Shown here piece by piece: positions 41,483-53,594 of a stretch of 64,000 bases of DNA. The position numbers and the translations under genes are program-made. This stretch comes from Vandiemenella viatica (lineage: Eukaryota; Arthropoda; Insecta; Orthoptera; Morabidae). Position 1 is the first letter of the stretch. Every line of letters begins with the position of its first letter. The notes beneath the pieces are model-generated. The model ran no database searches, was not told the DNA's origin, and saw only the letters and a program-made list of their open reading frames with translations. The stretch is taken from NCBI GenBank assembly GCA_031002005.1, contig CM061919.1, positions 219,974,739 through 220,038,738 on the forward strand, given 5' to 3'.

Positions 41483-42956
41483 GTTGTAGATATTATGCAA
41501 TAGTTCTCAAACTCTTGTAAATGAGATCACGCAGATTCTATGTTGCGCTAAACCGGCGTTAAACGAGACAGGGTATGTACTTTTAACCTTTTTCGATGGC
41601 CTTGCAGGCAAATGTCGCCATACCATTCACTCGCCGCCTAAAAAATACACGTTAAACAAAGAAAATGAGGCACATGTACAAAGACATATGGCAACGGTCA
41701 CTGTGATGTTCTCTACGACTGTAATGCTTCACAGGACATTAATTAAACCTTAGTGAAAAAATTAAATAAACATTAACAATTTTTGCCAAGAAACTAATAA
41801 GTCGCCTTGTGGTGTTACCAATTGTTTGCTGGTTGTAAATGAGTAGATAACAGGTAGACTAGTATCCTGACAAAAATAACGGTGTTCACTTAAGGAATTC
41901 TGCAATGGGTTAGTACCATTGATACCGGTGAATTTTACTAAGTCAATCAAGTTTGAAACGATAACCATCATATTAATAACAGCTTTAATCCTCTGGCGAT
42001 AATGGAGTTATCTGGCTTACCCAGTATCACGACGTTCAATCTCATTTCCATTCTCAGCCGATAAATCGACGTTAACAATGTCAGACCCCAGATTACTTCC
42101 ATCAGCAACTCGTAAAGTTAATTCGCTCTTCTATTGATGGTTAGACAATGGCAGTATCCGAATTCCCTCGCAAATTTTTTGTATTTACCCAAGACATGAC
42201 TAGGTAAGTAAAATACGAAAAGCTTATGACTTTACTGAAGAGTTTTTCCTCAAAAGGTCCGCTTTTTCTGTCCTGATGCGATGGTTTCGTCGGCAGCATC
42301 CTTTTTTTCAAGGATCCGAAATCTGTCTGTTTGTCCATCTTGTCACAATCTCTGAGCTTGTAATTACACAGAGGTTCAATTTTGTCCCAAACACGATTAT
42401 AACGTAAATATGGTAAACCATTAAATTTGAAAATGCTTGGATAATGCACGATTTGTACGAATTTTTGGAGAAAAACTAGAGAAAAAAACTAACTTTTATT
42501 TCCAAAACTACTAAACTGAAAATTATTCCATAATTTACAGTGAAATGTATTCTCATAATCATCACTGAAAACTATAGCAATCGTTCTATAGTCTACGGTC
42601 TTCGCAAAGTAATTAAATTATTAATTACTACTAATCTGATTTTTTCAAAAAATGAGTTTTCGACAAGTATTATATACCGCACTGGATGGATAATTAAACG
42701 AATCTGGTAACAGATATATCATGAAATTAATTTTTATAAATTTTGTAATAATAATATAATTTTCTACGAAGACATTGTTTTGTGTTTCATTTATGTTTAC
42801 TATTTGAAAGAAAATTTCGCAATCGGTATAGTGAAATTTTGTTTAAAATACAGCTTGCTAATTTTTATTAAATGTTTTAACAAATAGTTTTTAGGTTAAT
42901 TAATATGCAGTTTATGCACGAAACAATCAGCACGCTAGAGTATCTCAACTCTTAAC
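41483..42956. other. Unassigned AT-rich stretch
   Basis: About 1.5 kb without a recognised repeat. The minus-strand ORFs here (41762-41971, 42141-42449) have no known domain. Confidence 0.4.
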
Positions 42957-43105
42957 TTTTTTTTTTAGGTTGGGCTTTACGACTCGTTGACGTCGGGGTT
43001 ATTAGAGCCGGGACAGGAGTGGTGACAAGGAACAAGAAGTAATTCGTCCATGGCCTTTTAAATAACCACGCCGGCATTCGCCTGGACTGATATCGCGAAA
43101 CCTTG
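42957..43105 (-). mobile_element. SINE-1 copy, 5'-truncated
   Basis: A T run at 42957-42966 (minus-strand poly-A), then the complement of the CGACGAG tail and the CCATGGACGAATT and GGCGAATGCCGGC body. The tRNA-like head is absent. Confidence 0.7.
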
Positions 43106-43767
43106 TAAAACCTTGTAGGACCGAAAATACAACCAGCGTTTTACTGAATGACAGGCCCTATGGATAACTACTCACTCACCATGCTTGGTGCTGTTGTCAG
43201 AGAGCTTTTCACAGATCGTGTCGGTCGTCTGTGTACTGAAAAAAAATGAAAGGCCAATACCTGCAGCTGTCTGTGAACGAAGTAAACGGCGTGTCGTTCG
43301 CGGTGATGTCTTTATGAAATATGTAGTTTGCGCTATGTAAAGTCTGAATCGTCGCAACATTCATCTAAATGACTACTTAAAACGCCTTAAACTCTAACCA
43401 GGATGACCTGCCTGATCGTACATCGAATATTACTTCCTATGACAATATCGCACACCTCAAATCAATTTTATTTTTCTTCATTACTCGTAACTGAACATGT
43501 TTATGAAACACTGCACTTATGTATGTAATTTGATATGTTTTATCGTAGGATACCCATCGAGGAAATAAATATATGGACACGAAATACCGCTTATTCTGCG
43601 ACACCCCCTCTAAACACTCGGCTGATACTGCGCATGCGCGGCTTCGGCCATATTACGTATTCATACAATTGCTATGTTCACATTATATTAGATGCTGTAA
43701 TTATTTCATTTTCTAATGTTTCTAAGTTTTTTATAATGCCATCTTGTACTGCATACGATTGACGATT
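43106..43767. other. Unassigned stretch with one NRF1-like palindrome
   Basis: TACTGCGCATGCGCGGC at about 43626-43642 matches the NRF1 type of palindromic promoter element. No exon or repeat was recognised. Confidence 0.35.
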
Positions 43768-44460
43768 TAGTCATAGCTCTCAGTAGGATGACTTCGTTCT
43801 CAAATTTTTGTTGGTCTAGTATAGAAAATCAGCATACCTTTCTATTTTGCACATAATAGATTAGCATTACTTTTTAACGAGTGTTGGAAATTAGATTTAA
43901 AGGGGTGATTTTTACATCGCGATTCAGTGACTTCTTTCGTCACGTTGCAGTTTATACTGACAGTTTATGATGAAATTAAATGTGTTAAATTATGCTATGC
44001 AATCTAGGAATCTTTATGAAGCAAACGATGTTGTTACTCCAAATGCCGTCTTTTGAGACAGTGTATCTCGAAACCTAAGCGAGATATCGAAAAATTTTAT
44101 TTATTTTTTATTTTTCTCGTCTTTTTAAATAAGAATTCATCATCAAATTTGACTTCCACCAATTTTTTCTTCTTAATATCAACCAAAACCATCTCACATT
44201 TGAGACAGAATATCTCGATAACTAAGCAGGATATCAAAAAAATTTATCCTTCATTTTTATTTATCTCATCGAGTTACATAGTAATCCATCATCAGATTGC
44301 GTCGTCACGTTTATCCTAGAGGTTTTTGTACATATTCCCCGTGTCTGTATGGATAGGTAATATGGCGACCACGCCTCCACACTCCTCTCCGCCCGGCGTC
44401 ACTTGCGTGGTGAAGGTCCCTTGCGTCGTCTCCATATATTTCTTTCCTCCATGAGGATTC
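43768..44460. repeat. Unclassified dispersed repeat, copy 2
   Basis: Same orientation as 110-1290 but shorter because it lacks the 410-830 insert. Shared words include CAAATTTTTGTTGGTCTAGT, TTTGAGACAGAATATCTCGA, CTCATCGAGTTACATAGTAA and GTCGTCTCCATATATTTC. The internal module is duplicated here too (about 44055-44150 and 44200-44300). No protein frame or terminal repeats. Confidence 0.62.
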
Positions 44461-45303
44461 CATAGTCTATAGTGTGTGTAGTCTTTGGGGGACTACACAC
44501 ATTACAGACTACACTACAGATACTGTTATCATCGATAAGTAGTGTTAAGATCTTTGGTGAATGCGATTGTAAGCAGAGAGCCGTGCTTGAATTGTCGTAG
44601 CGCACGCTTTTTTTGTGTCTGAAGCTACGTAGAATGGAGGGATTAATAACATTGTAATGTGGGTATGAAATAAAGCTAAGAAGGGTTGTTACGCAAATCG
44701 AAATACTGGTTTTCCTAATGGATGCAGTTGCAGAATAAATCGAGTGTTTTTAGAACAGTGATTATAATCCCTTCGTAATAGTTGTTCCTATCATTTTCGG
44801 CAGATGAAATTAATACTGTTCTAACTTCAAAATTAAAACCAGCAATAGCTTAAATGTATTCGAGACTACATAGGTCCTACGATACTTCTTATATATAACA
44901 CGCTGTAAATTCCTTTAGAGTGTAAATGTTAATACATACTGTCTGATTCTTCGTGGTCTGGCCTAGTTGTTGGAGTCAGCTAATTGACCACTTTAATAAG
45001 GGAAGCTCAAACTCTCTGATGTGCCTGAACGAAAATGCCTTTCAAACACAAGAGAAAAACGTTCTTACTATTTTAGTGCTATTCATTTGTGTGTTATGTT
45101 TGGTTTATGGTATTTGCAGAGTTAATTAAACCGTATGTAGAGCTCAGTAGTGTTTCGCAGGAGGACAGCAGTAACTCCCCAGACCACACCGTTTATCAGG
45201 CGACCAATGGGCGCAACTGTTCCACGAAGCGCTCGGCTGCATCTGCTCCGAACAGGAGCGTGACGTAAAGTCACGACATCAAACTATCACCCATCGTTAC
45301 TAA
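44461..45303. other. Unassigned stretch with a perfect hairpin
   Basis: TGTGTGTAGTC and GACTACACACA (44473-44483 and 44491-44501) form an 11-bp stem with a 7-nt loop. The part about 45120-45270 is GC-richer. No gene recognised. Confidence 0.4.
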
Positions 45304-45619
45304 ACAATGAACTACTTTATTTTTATATTAAAAAATAAAGTTATAGTTTAAAAAAAACTAAAAACACGCTTTTGTAGTAATGAGAGCTAAAAGGTTAAAA
45401 ATAATCTTTAAATATAAAGGTTTTGTTAAACAGCGTTGGACATCCCACAATTCAGCATAAATTAATTTTTTGAATAAGCTTAAAGAATAAAGTCACTGAT
45501 TAAAAAATTAACTTTAATGTAAAAATTCGTGGGTGCTAGATATCAGTTGTCTTATATTTTTTGTCGCTAGCTGTTTTTTAAGATAGAGTCATTGTGAACA
45601 ATATGTAGAGAGCACCCCA

Positions 45620-45658
<39 letters not shown>

Positions 45659-45871
45659 GAAAATTTAATTTTTAATCACTGACTGTATTCTTTAAGCTTA
45701 TTCAAAAAATTAATTTATGATGAATTTTGGGACGTCCTATCGCTCTTAAACAAAATATTTATATTTAAACATTATTTTTAATCTTTCAGTTCACATTAGT
45801 ACAAAAGGGTGTTTTTAGTGTTTTAAACTATAATTTTATTTTTAACTTTTTTGTCCACATTGTTGTGAAAG
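45304..45871. mobile_element. Second foldback/MITE-like palindromic element
   Basis: The left arm (45304-45540) and right arm (45615-45871) are reverse complements with about 80% identity by eye. Long exact blocks include AAATTAATTTTTTGAATAAG and AAGCTTAAAGAATA. The inner ends GTGGGTGCT and AGCACCCCAC close the hairpin around a ~60-bp loop. A 34-nt T run (45622-45655) sits in the right arm. There is no coding sequence, and the boundaries are approximate. Confidence 0.7.
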
Positions 45872-46140
45872 TATGTTTCTTACTGTTTGCTTTTTATTCT
45901 CCAATCTCTCTTTTTTCTTTGTGTTGTAGTTTCGTCTTTAACTATCATTCCCACGAATAACGGACAATTAAATGGTTAACCCTACCAGTGGTACAATAGC
46001 AGGGCAAATGTGGAAGACTACTCTTCTATAATAGTACGAACTAATTCAAAACGATGTTTCGAAAATTCACTGTTTAACATAAGATTAAGTGACTGCAGAC
46101 ACTATTGTAGCAGCTTGTATCAAAGTACATGTGCAAAAGG
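45872..46140. other. Short AT-rich unassigned stretch
   Basis: Nothing recognised. Confidence 0.4.
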
Positions 46141-47090
46141 ATGCGCAACAAAACTACTTTTCTGTTGTTACTGTTAAATTAATGAGGATACCAGGTTATA
46201 GCTGTAAAATTATTGTATTGTTAAACGTTCTTAATATGTGTGAAAAATTTCGAAAAATTAAGACGCCTTGAAGTTGGTAATTAAATTAAATGGATATGGC
46301 GATATTGGCCGGGAAATCTCCGAAGGGTCAGGCCGCCAAATGACGAAGGTTTCTCGAATTTCCGCCCGTATGCACTAATTTCCCGGCTGCATTTGCCTAA
46401 CTCGGCGATCCCATCAGGCATACGGTACCTGCAATTCTACGTGAAATTCAAACCATCTGAGTGACCAAGTGATGCGCTAAGTAGGGACTTTTTGAAGCGG
46501 GTGAAAATTGAACTGAAATTTTCCATTATATTCATCCACTTTTAAGTTGTTACTGTAAACGCGGTGAGAGTGAAATTATCGTATTTTCATCGGTTCTTAA
46601 CAATTGTGCAAAATTTCAAACGACTCGGACGTCAGGAAGCGGGTGAACACTTAAATCGAAGATTCCACTGCCTGCGACCATTTTTCTGCTGTTACTGTCA
46701 AACTAATGATAATAACAGGATGTTGTTATGAGATTACTGTATTGTCATCGATTCTTAATACGTGTGCAAATTTTTCTGTTGCTATTGTCAAAGTAATGAG
46801 AATATCAAGACATAGCTATGAAATTATTGTGTTGTAATCGGTTTTCAATACAGGAGCAAAATTTCAACCAATTCTCACATCTGGAATTGGGTTAAAATTC
46901 AATTGCAAAATTCCATCACATTCAATCATTTTTCTATTGTTACTGTCAAAGTAATGAAAATAGCAGCACATTGCTATGAAATTATTGAGTTGTCACCGGT
47001 TCTTAATAGGTGTGCGAAATTTCATACCCCTCAGACATCTGGAAGTAGCTGAAAATGGAATTGAAAAATTCCATTACATTCATACATACG
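46141..47090. repeat. Degenerate ~150-bp tandem repeat array with GC-richer interruption
   Basis: Five diverged units share TTTTCTGTTGTTACTGTCAA, GCTATGAAATTATTG, TCGGTTCTTAATACGTGTG and CAAAATTTCAAACGACTC. Their anchors are near 46160, 46544, 46685, 46771 and 46931; the unit at 46685 is truncated. Between 46290 and 46490 lies a GC-richer, unrelated stretch. The last unit ends in CATTACATTCATACATACG, a tail seen in some insect repeats, so the array may be part of a larger element. Confidence 0.55.
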
Positions 47091-48030
47091 AGATTCTAAT
47101 TTATGATCATGGTTGAGACATCTAGATTACAAAAACCAGTCTTGGACATTCAGACGGGCACAAGGATTTTACACTATGTAAAGAAATGCTACAGTTTCCG
47201 CAAATTTTAAATTCTCTGTATCTTACTGTGCGTAAAAAGTAAAAGCCAAAGTCTTCCTAAGGTTAAAATATGTCTTCCGCATCGCCAACATTGGAAATGA
47301 ACTGCCAAAGCTTTAAAACAGTCAACTTATGATGTTTCATGACAGGAAATGTATACCGCTCCTCAGTGCTACGAAAGAATGTCTTTTATTGTCTTCACTT
47401 GCATTGTACAATTCTGTGTGGGTGATATACGGTGCTTTAACCAAATTTAATCTCTCCTCTGTACATTCCAGTACCTAGAGGCGAAAAAAAAAGTACATAG
47501 GCATCGCTGCAACACCTTATTTTCCCCTATATTATTTATACTGTCACTCTGATTGCAAAAAGTTACAGGAAGAATTACTAGAATTGCAATCGCAAATGCA
47601 AGTTCACAAGTCAGTCTATGAATTCGAACGGAAATAGCTCGTGTTAATATTGTTTTAACTAATTATACAATTTTAAAACAATTAATAATCAGTTAAAATA
47701 GTCGTACACACAATCACAACTATTTTACATCATATTCAATGGATATACTGACGTTTTAACAAAGTAATATTCCTTAAGCATCAATAAACAAAATTATTGC
47801 CCTTGATTCATGAAACTAATTAATTAAAGGATGGGTAAAAAATAGAGGGTGAAAGGTCGCTGTTACCTCATAACCACTGGCTTACGTTCGTGATTATTTT
47901 GCACCTCTCGTAGTTAAATATCATCTCGTTTTGTGTTATAAAAGTCGTCGGTTAAATAATTTCGAGAACCACGCGAAGCCACTTCTCCTATAAATGGCCC
48001 TGCAGGTCCGTGCTTCCTCTCACTGGGTAA
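47091..48030. other. Unassigned AT-rich stretch
   Basis: No gene or repeat recognised. Confidence 0.4.
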
Positions 48031-49520
48031 AGCAGAAATCTTGGCAGAACATTTTGCAGCTCAACATACAGCAGCAGATTATCAACTGACCCCAGCTGAA
48101 GAACTGGAGGTGACCACATCTACTCAACGAGCTGCAGAAAAACTTAGCAGACCACCTTCCGACCAACCGGAACTAACAACCCCCAGGGAAGTTAGAGCTG
48201 TAATACGAAAAACTAACCAGCAAAAAATCTCCAGGGTATGACGGTATTGGCAACTCCCACCTTAAGCATCTATCAAGAAAAGGGATTGTACTACTTACCA
48301 GAATCTTTAACGCCTGCCTGCTTCCACACTACTACCCATCGATATGGAAAACTGCAAAGGTCATCGCGCTTCCAAAAAGGGGTAAAGATAAAACCAAGTA
48401 ATTACAGACCGATTGGTTTACTGTCTGCTCCTTCCAAAATACTAGAGCGGCTACTGCCAAAAAGAATTAATACCAGTTTGGAGTTTGGACACACCATACG
48501 ACACGAACAATTCGGCTTTGAAAACCGCGTAGGAGCCACAACCCAGATAGTGCGACTAACGGAGCATATAAGCAAAGGTTTTAACTGGAAAAAATCAACT
48601 GCTGCCGTTTTCGTTGACATAGAAAAAGCCTACGATAAAGTCTGGCACACCGAATTAACTGATAAACTATATCATCAAACAGATATTCCGGAATGTTACA
48701 TCGCACTTATTGCAAGCTACCTAAAAAATAGAAAATTCTTCGTACAAGTTGAAGGCCAAAAATCTGCAACTCACACAATTACTACTGGAATTCCGCAAGG
48801 CTCGGTAATTGCGCCTGCTCTTTTCAAAATCTACATTAACGACATACCCTTACCTCCTCACGTACTTATGGCTCAATTCGCTGACGATACGGTCATCTAC
48901 TCGATCGGAGGAAACCACACACGCAATATCCAAAACGCTCAAAAAGGCTTGGACGCTTTTGATAAATGGTGCAGAGTAAATAAAGTCAAACTCAACCCTA
49001 CGAAATGTTCTGCAGAGACTCGATATCTGGGCATAATACTTGACAACAAACTTCTCTTTCGTCAACATGTGCTAGACCGGAGAAAAAAAAGGGCTTGCAG
49101 TGACGATGAACCTTGCACCGATCCTGAGGAGCGACAACCTAAATTTATCAACCAAGATCCGCATTTACAAATCAATCATTGTTCCTCTCATCTTATATGG
49201 TTGCCAAGCTTGGGGAACGACCAACCACTCCAACAGAATGCATATTCAGAGACTGCAGAATAAGACTCTCCGAATGATCACACGGGCAAGTTACTTCACT
49301 CCAACAGCGCTCCTCCATGACGTCACAAATATTCCAAATATCCATACACAAATCTTCCAATCAACCGAAAAATTCTTCAACAGACTAGAGGAAGCCCGCC
49401 ACGAAGTTCCAAGACTAGAGTCTATAGGCACGGTTGTACCTATGATCTGGCACAAATACAAGGTGCCATTAAGTATTATTATGAACCCTGTGGATTCCTG
49501 AGTAAGTGTAGTGAGAAAGT
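48030..49520 (+). mobile_element. Jockey-clade LINE fragment (reverse transcriptase)
   Basis: Three plus-strand frames in order: 48041-48241 (connector before the reverse transcriptase), 48238-49263 and 49100-49501. Motifs are NYRPIGLLSAPSKILERLL, QFGFENRVGATTQIVRLTEH, AVFVDIEKAYDKVWHTEL (Asp), GIPQGSVIAPALFKIYIND, AQFADDTVIYS (Asp pair), TRYLGIILDNKLLF and KSIIVPLILYGCQAWG. The IGLLSAPSKILER and IEKAYDKVWH patterns are typical of the Jockey clade. The endonuclease and ORF1 are missing and at least two frameshifts are present. Confidence 0.87.
48238..49263 (+). pseudogene. Jockey-type reverse transcriptase ORF
   Basis: A 341-residue frame covering the finger and palm of the reverse transcriptase. 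The catalytic Asp of FVDIEKAYD and the Asp pair of QFADDTVIY are both present. At about residue 285 the frame shifts; the true continuation (MTMNLAPILRSDNLNL) is in the frame 49100-49501. The first ~40 residues are also out of the native frame. The gene is therefore dead although the core looks recent. Confidence 0.85.
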
Positions 49521-49735
49521 GAAATATATATGAAATATATATAAGAATACATGAAGGGGTTCCTATTAAGGTCCAACCGACCATAGCCTGGTTATCCCCT
49601 AAAGTGTAACACCAATGAACCCAAAACCATCAAACTGAACATACAGATTAAGCTACAAACAGTAGCGGGACTGTTCAATAAAACCGTTAAGGTAGTGAAA
49701 AAAAAAATATCTTCATCGTATCTGGAGTAGTGTGA

Positions 49736-49945
49736 ATTCGCACTACTACCTGACATTCAGCAGGACGGGGGTCAAATCCCGTCCAGCCATCCTGACTGGG
49801 ATTTTCCGTGGTTTTCTCCAATCACTCAAGGCGAATGCTGGGATGGTTCTCTACAAGGCCACGGTCGATTTCCATGCCCCTTCCTTGCCCGAAGTTTGTC
49901 GGCAGAAGAGGGTCGCCGAGACCCTCCAGCAGCCAAAGAAACTGC
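49736..49945 (+). mobile_element. SINE-1-related copy with different head
   Basis: B-box-like GGTCAAATCCCGTCC at about 49770, then GGGATTTTCCGTGGTTTTC, CACTCAAGGCGAATGCTGGG and TTCCTTGCCCG. The body matches SINE-1, but the head and the last 60 bp differ, so it may be a sister subfamily. Confidence 0.6.
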
Positions 49946-50922
49946 TGGACCATTAATTATGCACTAAAATATAAGACAATGACAAAAGCACCGGATACGA
50001 CAAATCCAGATAGAGACGAACCGTTTGATAATGTCAACCAATAACATAAATTGTCTGAGGTACACAACCTCACCTTTTCTGTTTTTAACATTAGTAAAGT
50101 TGTTTCTTTTATTAAGATGTAATTGTAAATACTAACATTGAATTTGTAAGTTCCAAAGGTCACAGAATGTCAAGACAAATATACGAGGTCCTTGGCGAAT
50201 AAAGAACAGTTGAAAAGAGTTGAAGAAAAAGTTTTGTTGAAAGAGGACGAGTTGGGTTTTGAAGAGAAAATGTATTGAGAGAAGAGGTGAAAGAGAAAGG
50301 CTCGATGGAGAAGCCGCGAAGAATCCTGGTGGGATTAGTAATTGTAAAATATTAGCCTGAGGGCAGAGAAATTAGAGTAATGATAAAGATAATGAAATAT
50401 GAATTTGTAATTGATAATCGGTAGTTATGTGGAAAATATAAGATAAGTAGAATATGTTTTATTTAATATTGATATTGTAATAAAGGCAAAGGAGTTGATT
50501 TTTAAAGTTCGCGTGGTATGATTTTCTTAATAGTGATTTGATTTACAGCGTAGGTATCGAAATAAATTCAGCGACGGACAAAGTGGGATAAATGAAATTT
50601 CTATTCATACTGGTCTGACGCTGGAAACATAAGTAAAAGTATTATATTTAAGTGGACAAAGTACATTTTCATATTTGCTAAAAAATAAAGAACGTTACAA
50701 CTGGAAGGAGATGCGCTATAGCGCAAAGACTTCCCCTCAACCTGGGACTTAGGTTTTCCGAATAAGGAATGTCACTGCTGCTGCTATGTCTTCAGAACTC
50801 GGTGACTAACATTACCTTAAAGGAATTAACATATCATCTTCGTAGTATTGAAATATTGTCTCCAGCACTGAAAGTGAATCAGCTAGTATAACATCCAACC
50901 TCTATAAATACTTATATAATTT
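49946..50922. other. Unassigned stretch
   Basis: AT-rich with purine-rich segments; nothing recognised. Confidence 0.4.
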
Positions 50923-51350
50923 ATGAAGACCTACGCAAACGCGCCAGTGCCATACTACAAGCGTTATACCCCTGACAAACAGGGACAACAAGCTCCCCGC
51001 GTCTGTAGCTGTACGAATCTATTCCACACCGGTAAGGCCAATACTAGAATACGCGAGCCCTGTATGGGGACACGCCTCCAGGACATACCTAAACAGACTA
51101 CAAATTATCCAGAACCCAGCCTTGAAGAGAGGCTTACATCTCAACGGCAGATTTTCCACGAAAGCCATCCATGAAGCAACAAGAATACCGATGCTCGTAG
51201 AAACCAAGTTAAAGGAACTAGCGGCCAAATTCTATAAAGCAGCTCATGAGAAAAAAAAAAATAACCTTAATAAACGTGCTGGGGACTCATCCAACCTGGC
51301 GAGGGCCACACGTCGGACCACAGTCGCTATTATTTTAAACAAATAGCTCA
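50923..51350 (+). mobile_element. Second Jockey-clade LINE fragment (C-terminus)
   Basis: Reading through two frames gives VRPILEYASPVWGHASRTYL, NRLQIIQNPALKRGLHLNGR and FSTKAIHEATRIPMLVETKL, the region after the reverse-transcriptase core. It corresponds to the C-terminal part already present in the 48.0-49.5 kb copy, so it is a separate insertion and not its continuation. Confidence 0.75.
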
Positions 51351-53054
51351 AGTCACAACAAATACATGCCACAACCTGAGAACAAACTCAAAATGAAGCC
51401 ATAACACATCGTAAATACTGGAAGTAAATGTCGGAAGATAAAACTTCAATAAATATTACCCACTTACAAAAATGGACAGCAAATGGCATGGAACACAACT
51501 ACAAAACAACACAGCACCTTGAATGAATTAATCATGTAACTGCCATTAAGACGAAAGCTTAATTGACGAAGTTCGTAAGTATTGTGGGTCGATTGTACTG
51601 CCTGTTTATTGTGTAGTTTCACATTAAAAGGAAAAGCAAATCAATAATTTTCTATAAGAAAATGTGTCAAAAGACTGTAACCAATGTAAAATGAGTTTTC
51701 TTTGAAGACAAGTGCAGACAACATCTTGACTAGTTCAGTAAATCCATTTGATGTGTCCAGACACAAGGACAGAAATCAAATATCTACGATATGTTTCAAA
51801 TATTTTCCGTTAACTTCTTTTCTGCTAGCGTATGGTCACCAACAAATTGTTAAGTATAATAGCATTCTTTCTCATCAGTAGCAGATCCACAGCCTGCTAG
51901 CGTATTATTCTCCACTCCTCCGTACAGCAGCACATATAGTCTGATATCTTTGACACCCTCTAGATTGTTCTTAGTTTCTATTATTATTGAAATGTTTACT
52001 TTCTGTTGCTTAAGAATATTATTTAGATTTGTTATTTTGATTCTTAGCGTTACTAATTTCTCGCGGCAAATTTTACGTGCCTTTCAGCTTCTTTTTCCTC
52101 GTTGGTTAGTCATCATATGGACTGCTCTTTTATTCGATATTGTATGCGAAATTATAAGAGGGGTACCAATCTCTTGAAAGGGTAGTTATCTCAAGGACGC
52201 CCATCTTACCTATTTTTCTGTCACCGTTGTTTCCTTTAGCCAGGAAGTATCAGTTTTAAAGCATCGCTGCCATTCTTTTCACACTTCAATCCTATGTGAC
52301 ACTACGAATTTCCCTTCCTGGATGTAGGAGCGTAATTTGACGGTCCGTCTGTTAAGGTTTTTTTTCATAACCCTTCCAACAATTCGAACGCCTTCAACAT
52401 TTCAAACAAATATTTGGAGACTATGCTATCCTTTATCAGCTTCAGCTCCTGATCTGTTACCTTGAACTGTCTTCTTTGATTGATAGCCAGATAAGAGATC
52501 TTGGCTGCAACTCGTGGTCTTGAGGCAACTGCTGGCGGGCAGGTTATCCGTCTCAGAGGATTTAGCGTGGACTGTTCCCCTGTTTGCTGACCTCGCATCT
52601 GCAATCCCAGCGTGACGGTCAAATAAACATCGAACGACAGGAAGAGCCCCACTGGGAGAGCGGAAACAAAAACACAACCAATTTCCAACGGAACTCTCGG
52701 GTCGCTGCACTGGTGCTTCCTTTTGATTTTAACGTTATTACGATTCAACATCAGGGAGGGTGGTCTCCCAACGGTCTCCATCGTTAATAATAGCCGCCGT
52801 TCAAAATTTAAAAACAAAGGGTGGATGGTGCAGCGGATAGCACTGCTTCATAGAACAATTGATAGGCATTTTAAATACAATTTTCAATTGAAATGAATTT
52901 CTTAGACTAAAAAAAATACTGATAATAATTCCTGTCCTCATACAGATTTTGTGTTCTCCTACTATTTAAAACACTGCTAAACGAATACTATTGGATCAAT
53001 TCATAAATTATTTAAAGTAACAAATCTCTGTAGATGTAATAAGTTCGTTAAGGC
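51351..53054. other. Unassigned stretch with GC-richer segment
   Basis: The segment 52370-52800 is GC-richer and carries a 150-residue minus-strand ORF (52365-52817) whose last 45 residues (FKVTDQELKLIKDSIVSKYL, then FEMLKAFELLEGL) look protein-like. I recognise no family. The same DNA has words such as TTTGATTGATAGCC and AGATAAGAG that fit a regulatory element. Confidence 0.3.
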
Positions 53055-53160
53055 GCCACCATTAATTATGTGAGCTGTTTCTTCGGAAATCTGAACACAC
53101 AGCACCCCCCCCCCTCCCTTTTTCCCCCGTGGTGAGATTTGGTGAGATCGAGTAGGATCG
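53055..53160. repeat. G/C-run repeat fragment
   Basis: Poly-C run, CCCTTTTTCCCCCGTGGTG and GTGAGATTTGGTGAGATCG match modules of the repeat at 25550-25900. Confidence 0.45.
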
Positions 53161-53594
53161 TTTTAAAGGAAGGATTTTTTCATGGTAAATTTTACGACTT
53201 AGTTTTCTTGTCATTAAGTACTTTAGACGGATTTGCTGCTCAGGTTATAGCGCTAAGCGTTCCGCAGGGGAATAAACCTGGAATTTCCATCATCTCGTTT
53301 TTCTTAGTTGCCGTTTCGACACGTGTCTCTGTTATTACGTTTATTACCCGCCAGTGTGGATCAGTGTGCTAAGGCGTCTTACACTGGATCAGTGACGTAT
53401 AATGGGACCAGGCCCCCGCATACCAGTTGCAGTTTTTAGGTGGCTTCCCACAATCGTCAATGCAGGGACGGTCCGCATGACCTAAACATTATACAAAGAA
53501 GCAATACACTTCTCACACACACAACATAGTTACACGCTTTACAGGCTCCCTCCAACTAATGTAGCCCTAAAACAAATATATATTCATTGAAAAC

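Noticed and set aside
48030..51350. One Jockey LINE spanning both fragments
   Set aside because: The second fragment repeats a C-terminal region already present in the first, so they are two insertions.
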